Source: Ascaphus truei (lineage: Eukaryota > Chordata > Amphibia > Anura > Ascaphidae). Taken from it: a DNA stretch of 64,000 nucleotides. Shown one piece after another: positions 41,673 through 54,100 of the stretch. Position numbers and translations under genes: made by a program. Under the pieces are notes generated by a model. The model ran no database searches and had not been told where the DNA came from. It saw only the letters and a program-made list of their open reading frames with translations. The stretch is from assembly GCA_036426205.1 (NCBI GenBank), contig CM071570.1:51940984-52004983 (forward strand), given 5' to 3'. Position 1 is the first letter of the stretch. Each line of letters starts with the position of its first letter.

Positions 41673-42315
41673 TAGTAACTGAACTTCCCAAGGCTTCTTT
41701 AAAAAAATTAAAAAAAACAGCCCCGAAGAACAATATTGGCTATGTCCAATATTTTCATATCCTCCTCAATGACCATTGCACCTCCTAATCTTTCTTGGCA
41801 TTAATGCGGAAACCAGCTTTAGCACTGATTACTGCTCTTACTACAAAGGGTCTTCTGCCATAAGACCTCCTAAAAGCCCATTTGCCTAAATGGGCTGTAT
41901 GTTGTCTTATGGCAGAAGATAACTCGCTAAATATGGGTCATAATTCTTACGGCGAAGGTTTGTGCATTAAAATTAAAGAGAAGAGGTTAAGAGTATAGAT
42001 ATTCGGTATCATACACTGCAGTGTATGTTTACAAATGCTACTTTCATAATCATAGCACCTAAACGGGACTAAATTATGGTGCATTTGTGGAGATTATACT
42101 GTAGGTAATAAGTATACTGTAACCTTGTGCATTATACATTTCTAATTGTCTTATCTTGGAATCACCATACATAATTCACTCATTCTGCTGCTAATGTAAT
42201 TAATGCTTTAACTTGAACTAAAATTCTATGGCATACGTTTCCTCTGTCTTCCTCTACATGTTCTGTTTAATGGATAAAGCTGATTTGTGAGAAAACAAAT
42301 ATTAACTAATTAGTG

Positions 42316-42355
<40 letters not shown>

Positions 42356-42366
42356 TGTGTGTGTGT
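42316..42366. repeat. (TA)n-(TG)n microsatellite
   Basis: A TATATA run passing into TATGTGTGTGTG. Confidence 0.9.
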
Positions 42367-42456
42367 TACAAAAAATCACAAACATGCCAACAAATACTAT
42401 TCTAAAGCTACAAACAGTGCAAAGATAATTTCATTTTCCCATGAAAAAGAGTGATA

Positions 42457-42790
42457 CAGGCATACCCCGCATTAACATACACTATAGGTCCAGAGCATGT
42501 ATGTAAAGCGAAAATGTACTTCAAGTGAAGCATTACCTTTTTCCCCCACTTATCGATGCATGTACTGTACTGCAAACGTCATATACGTGCATAACTGATG
42601 TAAATAACGTATTTGTAACAGGCTCTATAGTCTCCCCGCTTGCGCACAGCTTCGGTACAGGTAGGGAGACGGTATTGCTGTTCAAGACATGCTCACAGGC
42701 GCATGCGTGAGCTGCCGTTTGCCTATTGGGCGATATGTCCTTACTCGCGAGTGTACTTAAAGTGAGTGTCCTTAAACCGGGGTATGCCTG
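42457..42790. mobile_element. TA-target MITE, copy 2 (334 bp)
   Basis: Starts CAGGCATACCCCGCATTAAC and ends ACCGGGGTATGCCTG with TA on both sides (42455-42456 and 42791-42792). Interior words such as TGTAAAGCGAAAATGTACTT are shared with 53374-53705 and 15070-15385. Full length, non-coding. Confidence 0.88.
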
Positions 42791-42799
42791 TACTAAACT

Positions 42800-43960
42800 T
42801 TGTTAAAGTGCACTTTTACATTTACTGGGAACAAACGCTCAATGATATGACATTAAACTCAATCTGAAAATATACCTTTCAATTGCAATGTGTCCTTCTA
42901 ACCAAGGACCTTTCTTCATGAATACGTGTTGTTTATTTGAAAGCAACAGTGGAATTTCAGCAACGATTTCACACAGACTTTTATTGAAGCAAGGTTATTG
43001 GCACATTGTATTAGTGATCCAACAACTCATTCGGTAAAGTATACAAGTTTTTATAAATGCATTTACACTAAGGACTGTCCCAGTGACAATACATATTGAT
43101 CTACATTGCAGCACATTCAGACTATCACTCACAATTCTAACTTAAAAAGGCTTGTACCTGGAGACTGGAGATAAAACAAAATGCATTTATGAGTTTCTCA
43201 AAGCTTTATAAGTGCTTGGTCCTCAGTTTCTGCCCCTAGCTAACAGCTTGTTGCCTTTTTCAAACCGCAATAGAAAACTTGGATTCTGGGGACAGATTTT
43301 GTGCAGAGTTTAACTGTCAATAGGGGGGTTACCTATTGAGCCCAGTAATGTCACTTTGGGTTTATTTGCTAAAATCTTCTGGCTGCAAAACGGGGCAAAC
43401 TGATTTAAACCTCACATACTGTAAAGGAACGGGGCTTAAATCTTCCCATGCACAGAAATGACAGTTTTTAGGATATTGAGCATGGGCCTTAGAAAACAGT
43501 TACTGTAATCATAGCAGGCCTATGCTATTGTGCTGCACCATTGTACTGTACGTTTACATAGTCCATAAGATCATACCTTTCTTACACCATTTCTATTGTG
43601 TCACAAAGTCCTAGTTTCTTTTTCTTTACCAAAACACACAAAAATGGTGATGAATTCAACAATTAAAAAATTGTTTTAAAGTGAGCTCTCTGATTCTACA
43701 GAGAATCAGATTTGAAACACGAGATCTGGTTATTTAAAATAGCAAACGCAAGGGGCAGCAACAGGGAACATATTGGGCATGAAATGATCAGTTCCCTTTT
43801 TCAGAGTTGGAAGGGCCGGCAATGATATAATAGCAAAAAAAGAATTGCATGCTGGCCAGGATTTAAAAGGGTAAAATATTGTTCATTTGCACTGCTCAGT
43901 CGGTGGAAAAAAATGATCTGCCTCACTACAGCAAAAAAACAATTCAAAAGGATGTGATGA
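42800..43960. other. Intergenic, nothing recognised
   Basis: AT-rich sequence without clear inverted ends, tandem arrays or supported ORFs. The 89-codon minus ORF at 43801-44070 overlaps the element that follows. Confidence 0.5.
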
Positions 43961-43970
43961 CGGCTGCACA

Positions 43971-44388
43971 TTAATGCAGCAATCCACGCGGCTGTTTTAT
44001 TTTCCTTTTTACATTGGATTGAAGCGAGGGCTCTCCGGAGCTGAACCCCATTAATTTCAGCCCCAAGCACCCCCCGGTTCCCGAGATACCTCCATAGGGA
44101 GTTGCTGTTGGCTGCGCCAACTCACTAGCTGGGCTGATGTAATGGCTCCCGCGTCCTGCGGGCCAATAGGAAGCTGTGACGTTATCCCATGCGGTTTCCT
44201 ATTGGCCCACGTGACGCGGGAGCTTTAAACTTTGCCGAGACATCGGCACCCCCTTCAGAGGTAAGTATCTTGGGAAGCAGGGTGTCCCCGGAGCTGAAAT
44301 ATTAATGGGGTTCAGCTCCAGAGACCCCCCTGCTTCAATGCTGTGTAAAAAAGGGAGAGAAAAAAGGCTGCTTGGATTGCTCCTTTAA
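43971..44388. mobile_element. TTAA-target MITE (Kolobok/T2-like), 418 bp
   Basis: Left TTAATGCAGCAATCCACGCG and right, reverse-complemented, TTAAAGGAGCAATCCAAGCA: matching inverted ends at TTAA sites. The interior carries GGAGCTGAA/TTCAGCTCC and CCAATAGGAA inverted words and CACGTGACGCGGG. TTAA target and AAGG-type ends match T2/Kolobok MITEs known from frogs. Confidence 0.72.
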
Positions 44389-44523
44389 TACTATTAAAAT
44401 CAATATGGGACAACTGCAAATATGCAGGACTTCAGTAAGTCGTTACAGGCGTTTTTGTTGAATGATCAAACAGTATAAAATAGCAATCTTTTTATAAGTT
44501 ACCAGGTGGTTTACCCATTAGAC

Positions 44524-45163
44524 CAGTGTTGATCAACCAGGGTTCCTATGTAAGCCTTTGGTTCCCCCGGGATCCCTAAAGGGTTCCCTGCAATTTTCAG
44601 GTAATTTGAAAATGGTACCAAATACAGGAGAATTCACAATACATCTGATCTCAGAAGCGCTATTAGAGAGGGTTGGGGTTCCTTACAATGCATCCGATCT
44701 CAGACGCACTATAAGAGAGGGTTGGGATTCCTTATAATGCATCTAATCTCAGACGCACTATTAGAGAGGGTTGGGGTTTCTTACAATGCATCTGATCTCA
44801 GACGCACTATTAGAGAGGGTTCGGATTCCTTATAATGCATCTGATCTCAGACGCACTATTAGAGAGGGTTGGGGTTCCTTACAATGCATCCGATCTCAGA
44901 CACTCTATAAGAGAGGGTTGGGATTCCTTATAATGCATCTAATCTCAGACGCACTATTAGAGAGGGTTGGGGTTTCTTACAATGCATCTGATCTCAGACG
45001 CACTATTAGAGAGGGTTCGGATTCCTTACAATGCATCTGATCTCAGACGCACTATTAGAGAGGGTTCGGATTCCCAAATAAGTACACTGTTCATCTCCTT
45101 GTGATATTCTGATCTTGGAGTTCTTTGCAATGTATACCCGTCTTGCCAAAACCACTGTTCTAA
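44524..45163. mobile_element. Possible hAT derivative carrying a minisatellite
   Basis: Left CAGTGTTGATCAACCAGGG and right, reverse-complemented, CAGTGGTTTTGGCAAGAC resemble hAT ends, but no 8-bp target duplication is visible. The minisatellite lies between them. Confidence 0.35.
44640..45082. repeat. 49-nt minisatellite with 4-unit higher-order pattern
   Basis: GATCTCAGACGCACTATTAG recurs every 49 nt, nine times. Variant positions (GGGGTTCC, GGGATTCC, GGGGTTTC, TCGGATTCC; CATCCG, CATCTA, CATCTG) repeat in the same order in units 1-4 and 5-8, so a 196-nt block was duplicated. Not a multiple of 3; ORFs through it are spurious. Confidence 0.92.
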
Positions 45164-45984
45164 AATATATTTTTACAATATTTAAACTAAATGAAACAAT
45201 TGCAGTATAAGGTGTTTTGTATATATGTATGTAAAAGAGTAATTCTTATATACAAAGTGTGTTTATAAAAGCATATCGTGGACTTAAAGGGCTCAGAAGT
45301 TATGTTCTACGTTAATATTGAAGGATTTGTTAGGAATAGACTATTCACGTGTTCCTGCTATTACAATTTGTACCCGTGAGCTCCTAATCCTACTGTATTT
45401 AGTACAGTAATTACACGTTTTACAACAGTAGCTTTGATCCTTCAATTCTCAGCTGTGGTGTATTTATATATGTAATGGGCCACATTTATAAACCAAATTC
45501 CAATGTCAACATACTACTGTACTTAATAGATTATTTTTTATTTATTAATACTCTCACACTCCTGTATTGTGTATTTATCTGATGGGTGACTGGCACAAGA
45601 CCTTTTGACATAACTAGTGTAGATTTGTTATAGCACTGTTTCATGGAAATCCTTACATGTGTTTTATTTTTTACCGTTCTACATGGTGAAGGAGAATTAT
45701 GTTGGTGTTTTATATTTAATTTGTTTGATGAATAAGTTAGCAAGAGAAATATAATTGTTCTGCTTATTTACTACCATTTTATAGTAAGTGTATCATTAAT
45801 AAAATGAGATTGAAAATTACATTTCAGCTTTTTTTGTGATTTCTCTGTATCAAGTATGTTGACTGTGCAGAATTCTTTACAGCACCAAATAAACCATAGC
45901 AGACAAGATATATATATGAGAGCAGAACTGGGTGCCTGTTATTTTACCATCAATGCAAAAGTTGCATCCACACTACCATTTCAT

Positions 45985-46182
45985 AGTAAATATACATAGT
46001 TACATACGCCGTAACATATATTGTCTAACTGTCCATGAAATGTCTGTAAATATAACATATAACCTCTGATAATTTAATGTAACCATGTATTGTCATCATA
46101 ACTCTGTGCCCAGGACATACTTCCAAACGAGAGGCAACTCTCAATGTATTACTTCCTGGTAAAACATTTTATAAATAAATAT
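45985..46182 (+). mobile_element. LINE 3' tail fragment, copy A
   Basis: CTCTGTGCCCAGGACATACT, AACTCTCAATGTATTACTTC and TGGTAAAACATTTTATAAAT match the end of the LINE fragment at 58700-58794. Only the 3' tail is present; the left limit is approximate. Confidence 0.7.
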
Positions 46183-46805
46183 AACATGTCATAGCTTTGT
46201 ATCATAGAGCAGACTTAAATTCACTGCTATATGATATAACCAGTCTTTTGAGCATAAAATATGAAGTCACTGTATTTTATGTATTGCACAATGTGACTAT
46301 GCTTACAAGCTATTTTTTCTTCCCCTTAAATTATGTTTTTATTTAGTTTGGTTTCCCATGTTTGGCACAAAAGTAATTTTTTAGATGTCCGTTGAAGGAA
46401 GGAAGGATTTGAAGAATCTGAGAACATAATGTACGATCACAGCAATATGTGAGTTTCTTAGCTATTGCAAACACTCTATTATGCGACAACCAATATTCTG
46501 CCAGTCTATAAAATGATGTTTTCTTTGATAGATCAACTGCAATGATTACTACTGTTCTGTGCAGAGTTTACATTGTAATTGTCTATTTGTTATTCTAGCT
46601 GACAGTTCTGTAAATAACACTTTTTTTTAAAAAGCCTTTCTGGTAGCAAATGGGTTAAGGCACTAATCTCTCTTGCTGGAAACAAAAACCACGACTGAGA
46701 CCATATGTTGCTGGCTTTGGTGCTGGAGCCTATTGTAAATTCTACAATTAAACTGCAGATATAATTTCATTAAAAAAAGAACTCGCTGGAAATGTTAAAT
46801 GCCAC

Positions 46806-47488
46806 TGTGACGGTAAGTACAGCAGAGACAGATAAGGGTACAGCCAGCTTGCTGCCCTTGCCCATCAAGATGGCTACCCAAATCAAGGGTTAACTGAGCC
46901 ATCGCAGTGACAAAAATGGCCTCCACCCATGTCATAGCATGTTAAGTAATGTAATTATGTACGATATCATTACTATGTAAATACACTTGTCTGTGTGACA
47001 CAGTGTGGCTGGGATAGCAACAAATGGCTGAGTGAAGGGGACACAGTGAGTAAGAGGTCAGGCCTTTGTGTAGGCCAGGTGGAGGGTTAAGGGAGTTGGA
47101 GTGGGATGCACCGCTTGCTGGGAGAATACTTGGATCATTGTCCTCCACCCCACATGCTCCTGATTGGTCAACACCCGGTCTTCCATGTTTCAGAAGGAGG
47201 CCGGGAAAGTATGAAAGCTGATGTCGCTCACATCTCAACAGTTGTTCACAGTTGGTCTCGGTGTCGAGACCAACTGGAAAGTGAACTTTGGACCAGAGGC
47301 GGGTATCCTGAGTTATTGCAGCGCCCAGCATTTAGGGAGCCAGGAGTCCACTGTACCCCAAGTTTATGGTAAGCTATAGCCCAGTTTCTGCCCTGTGTTG
47401 GCTTTGGCCCGAATAAACCTGCGTTATTTAACTCTCTTGTTCTACCTGGTGTTTGCGATCCCTGGTAAAAGTCTGGTCTACCGTGACA
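46806..47488 (+). mobile_element. Solo LTR, 683 bp, 5-bp target duplication
   Basis: Starts TGTGACGGTAAG and ends GGTCTACCGTGACA, inverted ends of about 10 bp, flanked by GCCAC at 46801-46805 and 47489-47493. AATAAA near 47413 followed by a T/G-rich stretch fits R-U5. A diverged copy of its middle lies at 48640-48985. No internal genes. Confidence 0.85.
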
Positions 47489-47499
47489 GCCACTGTGTA

Positions 47500-48240
47500 A
47501 CAGGTGCTCGCCACAAACAGGACAAAATCGCAAGGCTGAGGTGGGGATTGGAATACACCAACCTGTAGCCACGAGACTGCGTCTAGTGTGCAGATCCATA
47601 GTCTCGTAGCCGGGTCAGGATAGGAGAAGTATGATTAGTGTTGATACTCGCCGTGGTCTAAGGTTGGAGATGTAGAATAGTCGATGTGCGTGGTCGAGAT
47701 ATAGAGAAGGTGGGAGTCCAGGTACAAAGCCGAGGTCGAGGATACTAGGAGACAACGTTAGCAGAATTTCACAAGGCAGGGCACAGCAAGCGGGGTGCTT
47801 GTGGGCAGCACTTCGTTGCAGGTTAAGGACTACTATGCTCAACCGAGTTGGAGTAGGGATCGGTGAACATATAAAGGATTGTTAGCCAATCAGAAGAAAG
47901 GTACAAGGCTGAATGTACTGATTGCCTCTTGATTGAAGAGCCAATCCACGCTGTACGTGTTGCACGGCTGTAAATGCTGATTGCCATCAGCCCACTTGAT
48001 CGTCATGTGGCGGAGTAAGCACCACAGGTGAAATAGATGAAGTAGTTATCCTGCTGTCATTTTCAACTCATGGTTAAGTCCTTCGCCTGACAACAATTGG
48101 ATGGTGCCTGCGCATGATCTTTATCGTGAGACGCATCACCAGGGCGTCATAAGACACATCACGGAGGCGGGGGCCTAAGCCCGATTCAGCAACCAACAGA
48201 GGTTGCTATGGTAATCAATCAAAGCAAGTAAAATAAGTGA
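47500..48240. other. Intergenic, purine/GT-rich block, possible retroelement remnant
   Basis: A GC-richer stretch directly after the solo LTR, starting AACAGGTGCTCGCCACAAAC. No ORF with motifs and no clear ends. I cannot assign it. Confidence 0.3.
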
Positions 48241-48344
48241 GGGAAAACACCATAAAAATAAACCAAACTGTGAAAATTCTAATATTTGTTTGTTTAATGT
48301 AGTGCTGTACATAGACTTTTACAGGCATAATGAATATCTGCCCT

Positions 48345-48480
48345 GTAGAGCTTACAATCTAATTTTGGTCCTTAAACAGTGAGATACAGGGACTTGCCCA
48401 AGGTCAAGAAGCTAATACTGGGTTCCCAACCAGAATCACCCGCTTCATATTCATTAACTTTACCACTGAGCTACTTCTTA
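48345..48480 (-). mobile_element. L2/MIR-like 3' tail
   Basis: GAGCTTACAATCTAATT, GACTTGCCCAAGGTCA and CCACTGAGCTACTTCTT follow one another as in the widespread vertebrate L2-type 3' end shared by MIR SINEs. Diverged and short; the orientation is inferred from the usual consensus and could be wrong. Confidence 0.45.
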
Positions 48481-48639
48481 CACATTTTTATATGCAGCTT
48501 TAGAAGATGTTTAGCACTCATGTACATGTTCTGTGGCCATGTTTCACTTATTACTGGTGTTTCAAACATCACATGCACCAAACATGCTTTTCAAGCAGCT
48601 GCGTTTATGTATTAACTTATCACACACCGATTGGGGCCT

Positions 48640-48985
48640 CATAATTGTGTGGATAGCAAAGTGACTGGTTTCTGAGTGATAGGCACCCATTGAGTTAGAG
48701 GTCTTGCCTTTGTGTAGGCCAGATGGAGTGTTAAGGGAGTCCGAGTGTGACACCCGCCTGATGGGAGAGTACTTACGCCAAAGCTGGAGCATTGACCTCG
48801 ACTCCCTAAGCTCCTTATTGGTCAGCACCCAGTCTTCCATGTTTCAGCCATAGGTCGGGAGCGTGTAAAAGATGATGCCATTCACAGCTCCACAGTTGTT
48901 CATGATTGGTCTCGTTGTCAAGAGACCAACTGGAAAGTAATTATGGACCCGAGGCATGTATCCTGAGTCACTGGGATACTCTGAA
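48640..48985 (+). mobile_element. Diverged partial copy of the 46806 LTR
   Basis: GCCTTTGTGTAGGCCAG, GTCTTCCATGTTTCAG, GAGACCAACTGGAAAGT and GTATCCTGAGT occur in the same order as in 47065-47310. Both ends of the LTR are missing. Confidence 0.7.
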
Positions 48986-49154
48986 TAGACAGATCGAACA
49001 GTATTGAAATATGTTTGGAAGGGCTCCACTGACACTTTGCTAAGCAGTACAAGAAGCATATCCACCTGCTTATATTAAAATATGTATTTTATATATATAT
49101 GCATCATAGTTTAGCCTTGTAAGGTATAAAGGCTTGTAATGTATACAGGCTTTA

Positions 49155-49439
49155 GGCCGTGCGTATAGTGCCACGACGGCGACGCGACCAAAAACAAATA
49201 CATTGTCGCCGCCGTGTGCGCTTATAGTAAGCGCGACGGCGACAATGCGACGGAGCAGCGTCGCGAACTTTGGAAGCTGGCAATATTTGATTTTTCAAAG
49301 GCTGTCGCCTCATGTGACAGCCCCTGAACAAATGAAATGCCAGTACGCCTGCGACACCGCTGCAAAGCAAAATATAACTTTCACTAGCGGCGACAGGTGA
49401 CGTCACGCGTTGCCGGTCGCGGGCACCATACGCGTGGCC
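49155..49439. mobile_element. PIF/Harbinger-type MITE, 285 bp
   Basis: Ends GGCCGTGCGTATAGTGCC and, reverse-complemented, GGCCACGCGTATGGTGCC, flanked by TTA (49152-49154 and 49440-49442). GC-rich, with GCGACGGCGACAATGCGAC words. The unrelated flanks repeat TGTAATGTATA and AAGGCTTGTAATGT on both sides. Confidence 0.85.
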
Positions 49440-49551
49440 TTATATGTAATGTATAAAGGCTTGTAATGTACCAGTATTAGCTTACCTGCTGTAAGAATTA
49501 GCATGGAGGAGTGTGATTACATCATTACATTACATTATTGCAGATCAAGGC

Positions 49552-49785
49552 TTAAAGCAGCAGTCCAAGCTGCCGTTTTTATTTCCCACCCCCTCTTTAA
49601 TATGTGCATCAGTACAATCCACACAATGATAAGTAATTAGCTAAGTTGCAGATCAATCTGTTCTCCTGTGATCGATTGGCAAAGATTCGACTCGGGGGTT
49701 CAAAAAATGGCTGCCGAGGAGTATTTACTCAGTATCTGTGACTTTGTAAATGGTTGCTATAGAAACAAAAAAGGCTTGTTATATT
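49552..49785. mobile_element. TTAA-type MITE, truncated
   Basis: The left end TTAAAGCAGCAGTCCAAGCT resembles the TIR of the 43971 element. The expected right end is only partly present (AAAAAAGGCTTG near 49768), so the copy looks truncated. Confidence 0.45.
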
Positions 49786-50324
49786 ATAATATATAGTGTT
49801 TTTTTTTTAAATGTTACAAGTATTTTCTCATAGTACCAAACTGATTTAAAAAACCCGCACATATAGGATATTGCTTGGTCTGCAGGTTTAACTTGCCATG
49901 GACCATTCTTATACCTGAGAAATGGTTAGTTATTCACAATGCATTTTGGATAATTTTGACGTGTGGTTCTGACAATATGGCAATGCACAATGCTCATATT
50001 TTGGACAAATCAACCAAATAAAAGAGAAAACTGGACATTGTGAGAAATTAACTCAATGCTGATCAAAGCTTTTAACACAAGTCAATGTGGTCTTTGTGTA
50101 ATGGGTGTAGGAACACCAAAAATTTAAAGTATTTGCATTACAAAATCTCTAATTGTGTCCAATTAAATGTATGCAGACTGCTAAATACAGAAGTGAAACA
50201 GTAGAGGTAGAAAAATGGAGCACAACTGCTGGAACAATTTGAAGAAAAAGGCTGAGAGTGCGTAATCCATAAAAATAATTATCTATTGGTCATGAAGACA
50301 AAAAAGAGCGACGGTGTAGCCCCA

Positions 50325-50358
50325 CCAACGCGTTTCACGTCGTAGCGCTTTATCAAGG
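50325..50358 (-). other. Hammerhead-like motif, left arm
   Basis: Minus strand: CCTTGATAAAGCGCTACGAC then GTGAAACGCGTTGG. It has an outer CC/GG pairing, GAAA and self-complementary ACGCGT. The core reads TTGATAA where CTGATGA would be expected. Confidence 0.5.
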
Positions 50359-50428
50359 AATACATACTCGTGTGCCAAGAATACATTTATAGGTCTACAC
50401 TAATTATCATTAACCTATCCACAATCAT

Positions 50429-51217
50429 GTAGGTGGGGTTTTAACCAAAAATGGCGCTCATATACATTTATAACAACAGTGATATAATCAATAAAATAGT
50501 GATCAAGTGATACTTAAACAAACACGGTGGTTGATTGCAGCTGTAACCTGGTGTAGGATTTCTTTCTCAATCCTCGTTTGAAGAAGTGGCAAGTGGATCA
50601 TCAGGAAGCGCATACCATGTGAAAACACATAAAAAATGCTTATGGTGCAATATTGTGCAAACAATGATGAAATAAATTCATCCTGAGGACTCCTGAGGAC
50701 GCCAAGAAGGTGAAACGCGTAGAGTGACGCTTTCTCTACCCACCGGAAGTCTCGGATGCTGATGACGTCACCTCCGGTCGCTGACACGCACCCGTGACAC
50801 GCACAGCAGAGAAGGAGAAAGATCCGAGAGAGAGATTCCATCCGGTGGCAGCTCTGAGCGATATTTGCAGAGATCATTGAGATCTAAAATGCTGTTTTTT
50901 ATCTTGCAACATGTGAGTAGATTGGATTATAACTACTTCATTTATTAAATTGTCATACAGTCTACGCTATGTCCAGTGTTTTCCTACCCTAAGGTCAGCT
51001 GAGAACCACACTCCTCTGGCAACATCCCACTTTACAGACTGACACCAGTTCGCAAAGATACCTTTATGTGTCTGTATCCTACCTCACGTTTGTGAGTATT
51101 CTGTGTACACATTTTGGGCTAGACAATCTATTTCATCATTGTTTGCACAATATTGCACCATAAGCATTTTTTATGTGTTTTCACATGGTATGCGCTTCCT
51201 GATGATCCACTTGCCAC
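50429..51217. mobile_element. 789-bp foldback insertion with 13-14 bp target duplication
   Basis: TATCCACAATCAT stands at 50416-50428 and again at 51218-51230, and once, uninterrupted, in the opposite arm near 54003. The insert itself contains inverted copies (GTGGCAAGTGGATCATCAGG at 50586 and its inverse ending 51217; GCAATATTGTGCAAACAATG and its inverse) and a motif at 50692. A duplication this long points to retrotransposition. Confidence 0.75.
50692..50722 (+). other. Hammerhead-like motif in nested element
   Basis: CCTGAGGACGCCAAGAAGG then TGAAACGCGTAG. It preserves CTGAGGA (fits CTGANGA), GAAA and ACGCGT. The segment TCCTGAGGAC is duplicated immediately upstream. Confidence 0.5.
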
Positions 51218-52077
51218 TATCCACAATCATACCTGGGAGCCTCCCCCTGTCGACCTCGGCACTTTCCGCGTGTCAATACGTCCCGCGCATAATCCCGGTG
51301 TCCGAGCCTGCACCGCATCACTTGGCCATGCCCAACCCGTGACGCAACACCGCCCGAATGACATTGCGCATGCCCATATCCTCCATGCCAGAGGCACCTG
51401 ACACCTCTGCGCTGGATCAGGCCCCAGGAGCACATTCCGCCTGGGACGTCACCACGCCCCGTCCAAGTGTGGCTGCGTGCATACACGCTTCAAGGCGCGT
51501 GAACTAAATTTGAATCAAGTAAACTTTATATAGACCAAAAGGTTTATGGTACAACACACACAAAAAAGACCCAATAAAAAACAACACAAAAGACCCCCGG
51601 GTACACTGGGGCACCGTTGTGAATGTAAAATCAATAACAAAAAACTTATGTATAATGAACACCTTGCTAGAGCACCATGAGATATAACCCTCAGTTGACA
51701 AGATCTGCAGAAAAATATCTTTATGTTCTTAGGAGGAAAGTATATAATGTACTTAATTTTCTGTGAATTAATTGTAAATTAATTCACAGAAAATTCTTTG
51801 GATAATTGTTATTCTATTATCAAGAAACTGTACATAATACCGCACTCCTCCCTATTGAAGTTTGCTGCTGGTAAAAAGATAGGCCTTACATATAGAAAAA
51901 CAAAAAGAACGATTCCTACGCTCCTACCAATTAGGCTAAAATAAAATAATATGATGAAGGAAGAGAAAAAACGGAAGAGAAAAAGAAGAGAAAAAAGCCA
52001 AAAAATAACAACAAGGATGCGTTAACACTATGAAAAATAAAGTTAATTTAATGGATCAAGTACAAACAAAAAACACA

Positions 52078-52115
52078 CCAACACATTTCGGACTATAAAT
52101 AGCCCTTTAGCAAGG
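52078..52115 (-). other. Hammerhead-like motif, decayed
   Basis: Minus strand: CCTTGCTAAAGGGCTATT, then TAGTCCGAAATGTGTTGG. Hairpin GGGCTA/TAGTCC retained; the hexamer next to GAAA is mutated. Confidence 0.4.
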
Positions 52116-53373
52116 TGAATAACTACTTACCCTCTGGAGTGCTATTTAAATAGGACCGGGGTGCAGTATGCGCCAAACGCCAACACTTCTGGGTACGTCA
52201 CGCGGCACAAGTGTCTGACGTCAACACGCCTGAACGCGCAACATGAGTGCGTCTGAAGACACAAACGTGTGACAGTCACCCACCCGGAGACGCAAGGGGC
52301 GCGGCAAAAGTCCCCATCTACCACTGCAAAGAGCCCTGAAAATGAACATTGAGAGCCACTAACCCAACTGTATGCAGGTACCTACACTATATATATTTGT
52401 AATAGTAGTCCCATGGACTGGTGAAAAAAGTGTGAAAGCCCTGAAGGGGTTAAATAAAGCATATGCTTATGTGAGTAGTGTAATTAAAGTCTGGCTAATG
52501 CCAGTATCATAGTTACCTTACTGTAGAGGAAAACTGGGTGCACAAATTCCCTGGTGTGAATATAATAAAACTTACACATATTTCTCTCTGTCAGCCTTAC
52601 ACTTTCACCCACCATTCAATGGAGGGTTATGTCCAGACTGACACTGGGGTGTATTATACCTGCACTAATTGGAAAATTGGTAGGGCTCAGTAACTGCTAT
52701 GTAAAGCAGATGAGCCAATAAACCTACCCCTATGATGTTTCAGAGATACTATATTTAAAATGTCCTTTGCGAGCATATAGTAAATATATTATTATACATT
52801 ATTTTGTTCCGGTTTGTGTTCATGTCCTTCGTAGGGGTAATAATGTTTTATATCAGAGTGAGTATATACTCTAGATCAGTACCTTGATGTTAAACTGTGG
52901 CTTCTGAGTGTATACAACACACTAGGCGGCCATGTGAGTGTACATTGAATTTTTCTGGATGCGGAATCTAGTATTTATGTGAATTTGTACTTTTTAGTAT
53001 GATTTGGGCTGACATAACAGAGGAAACTTACTTATATACATTTTTTTTTTTCAAATTAAATCATTTTAAACAGATTTAATATAATGTGATCCACAGGGTT
53101 TGATAATAGGATAACAACTATCCAAAGAATTTTCTGTGAATTAATTTACAATATAGTACATTATATACTTTTCCCCTAAGAACATGGTCTTTTTCTAGAC
53201 ATCTTGTCAACTGAGGGTTATACCACATGTTGCTCTAGCAAGGTGTCCATTATACATACATTTCTTGTTATTGATTTTATATTCACAACGGTGCCCCAGT
53301 TTACCCTGTGGCCTTTTGTGTGTCTTTTATTGGGTCTTTTTTCTGTGTTGTGCAAGAAACCTTTTGGTCTATA

Positions 53374-53705
53374 CAGGCATACCCCGCATTAACGTACGCA
53401 ATGGGACCGGAGCATGTATGTAAAGCGAAAATGTACTTAAAGTGAAGCACTACCTTTTCCCCACTTATCGATGCATGTACTGTACTGCAATCGTCATATA
53501 CGTGCAGAACTGATGTAAATAACGCATTTGTATCAGGCTCCATAGTCTCCCTGCTTGCGCACAGCTTCGGTACAGGTAGGGAGTCGGTATTGCTGTTCAG
53601 GATGTGCTGACAGGCGCATGCGTGAGCTGCCATTTGCCTATTGGGCAATGTGTACTTACTCGCGGGTGTACTTAAAGTGAGTGTCCTTAAACCGGGGTAT
53701 GCCTG
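53374..53705. mobile_element. TA-target MITE, copy 3 (332 bp)
   Basis: Starts CAGGCATACCCCGCATTAAC and ends ACCGGGGTATGCCTG, with TA at 53372-53373 and 53706-53707. The inverted partner sequence near 51530 shows the uninterrupted site (TCTATATAAAG on this strand), proving a TA duplication. Confidence 0.92.
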
Positions 53706-54066
53706 TATAAAGTTTACTTGATTCAAATTTAGTTCACGCGCCTGGAAGTGTGCATGTCGCGCGCACGGCCACGGTTGGATGGGGCGTGGAGACGTCATTC
53801 GTGGGGCCTGATCCAGTGCAGTGGTGTCAGGTGCCTTTGGTACTGAGGATTTGCACATGCTCATTTGTCCTCTGCCGGGCGGCGTGGCATCACGCATGGA
53901 GCCTGACCTAGTGACGCAGCTCGGACACCGGGGTCATGCGCAGGACGCGTTGACATCACACGGAAGGCGCTGAGGGCGACGGGGAGGCTCCCAGATATGA
54001 TTGTGGATAGGTTAATGATAATTAGTATAGACCTATAAATGTATTCTTGGCACACAATTATGTATA

Positions 54067-54100
54067 CCTTGATAAAGCGCTACGGCATGAAACGCGTTGG
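54067..54100 (+). other. Hammerhead-like motif, right arm
   Basis: CCTTGATAAAGCGCTACGGC then ATGAAACGCGTTGG. Mirror copy of 50325-50358 with a few differences. GAAA and ACGCGT are intact. Confidence 0.5.

Noticed and set aside
41131..41733. 200-codon minus-strand ORF
   Set aside because: Runs through the diverged palindrome arm and the 31-nt minisatellite; the repeated peptide follows from the array, and no motif is seen.
44771..45040. 89-codon repeat protein
   Set aside because: The 49-nt unit is not a multiple of three; openness is chance within a minisatellite.
53301..53897. 198-codon minus-strand ORF
   Set aside because: Crosses the boundaries of an inserted TA MITE and a foldback arm, so it cannot be an old gene.
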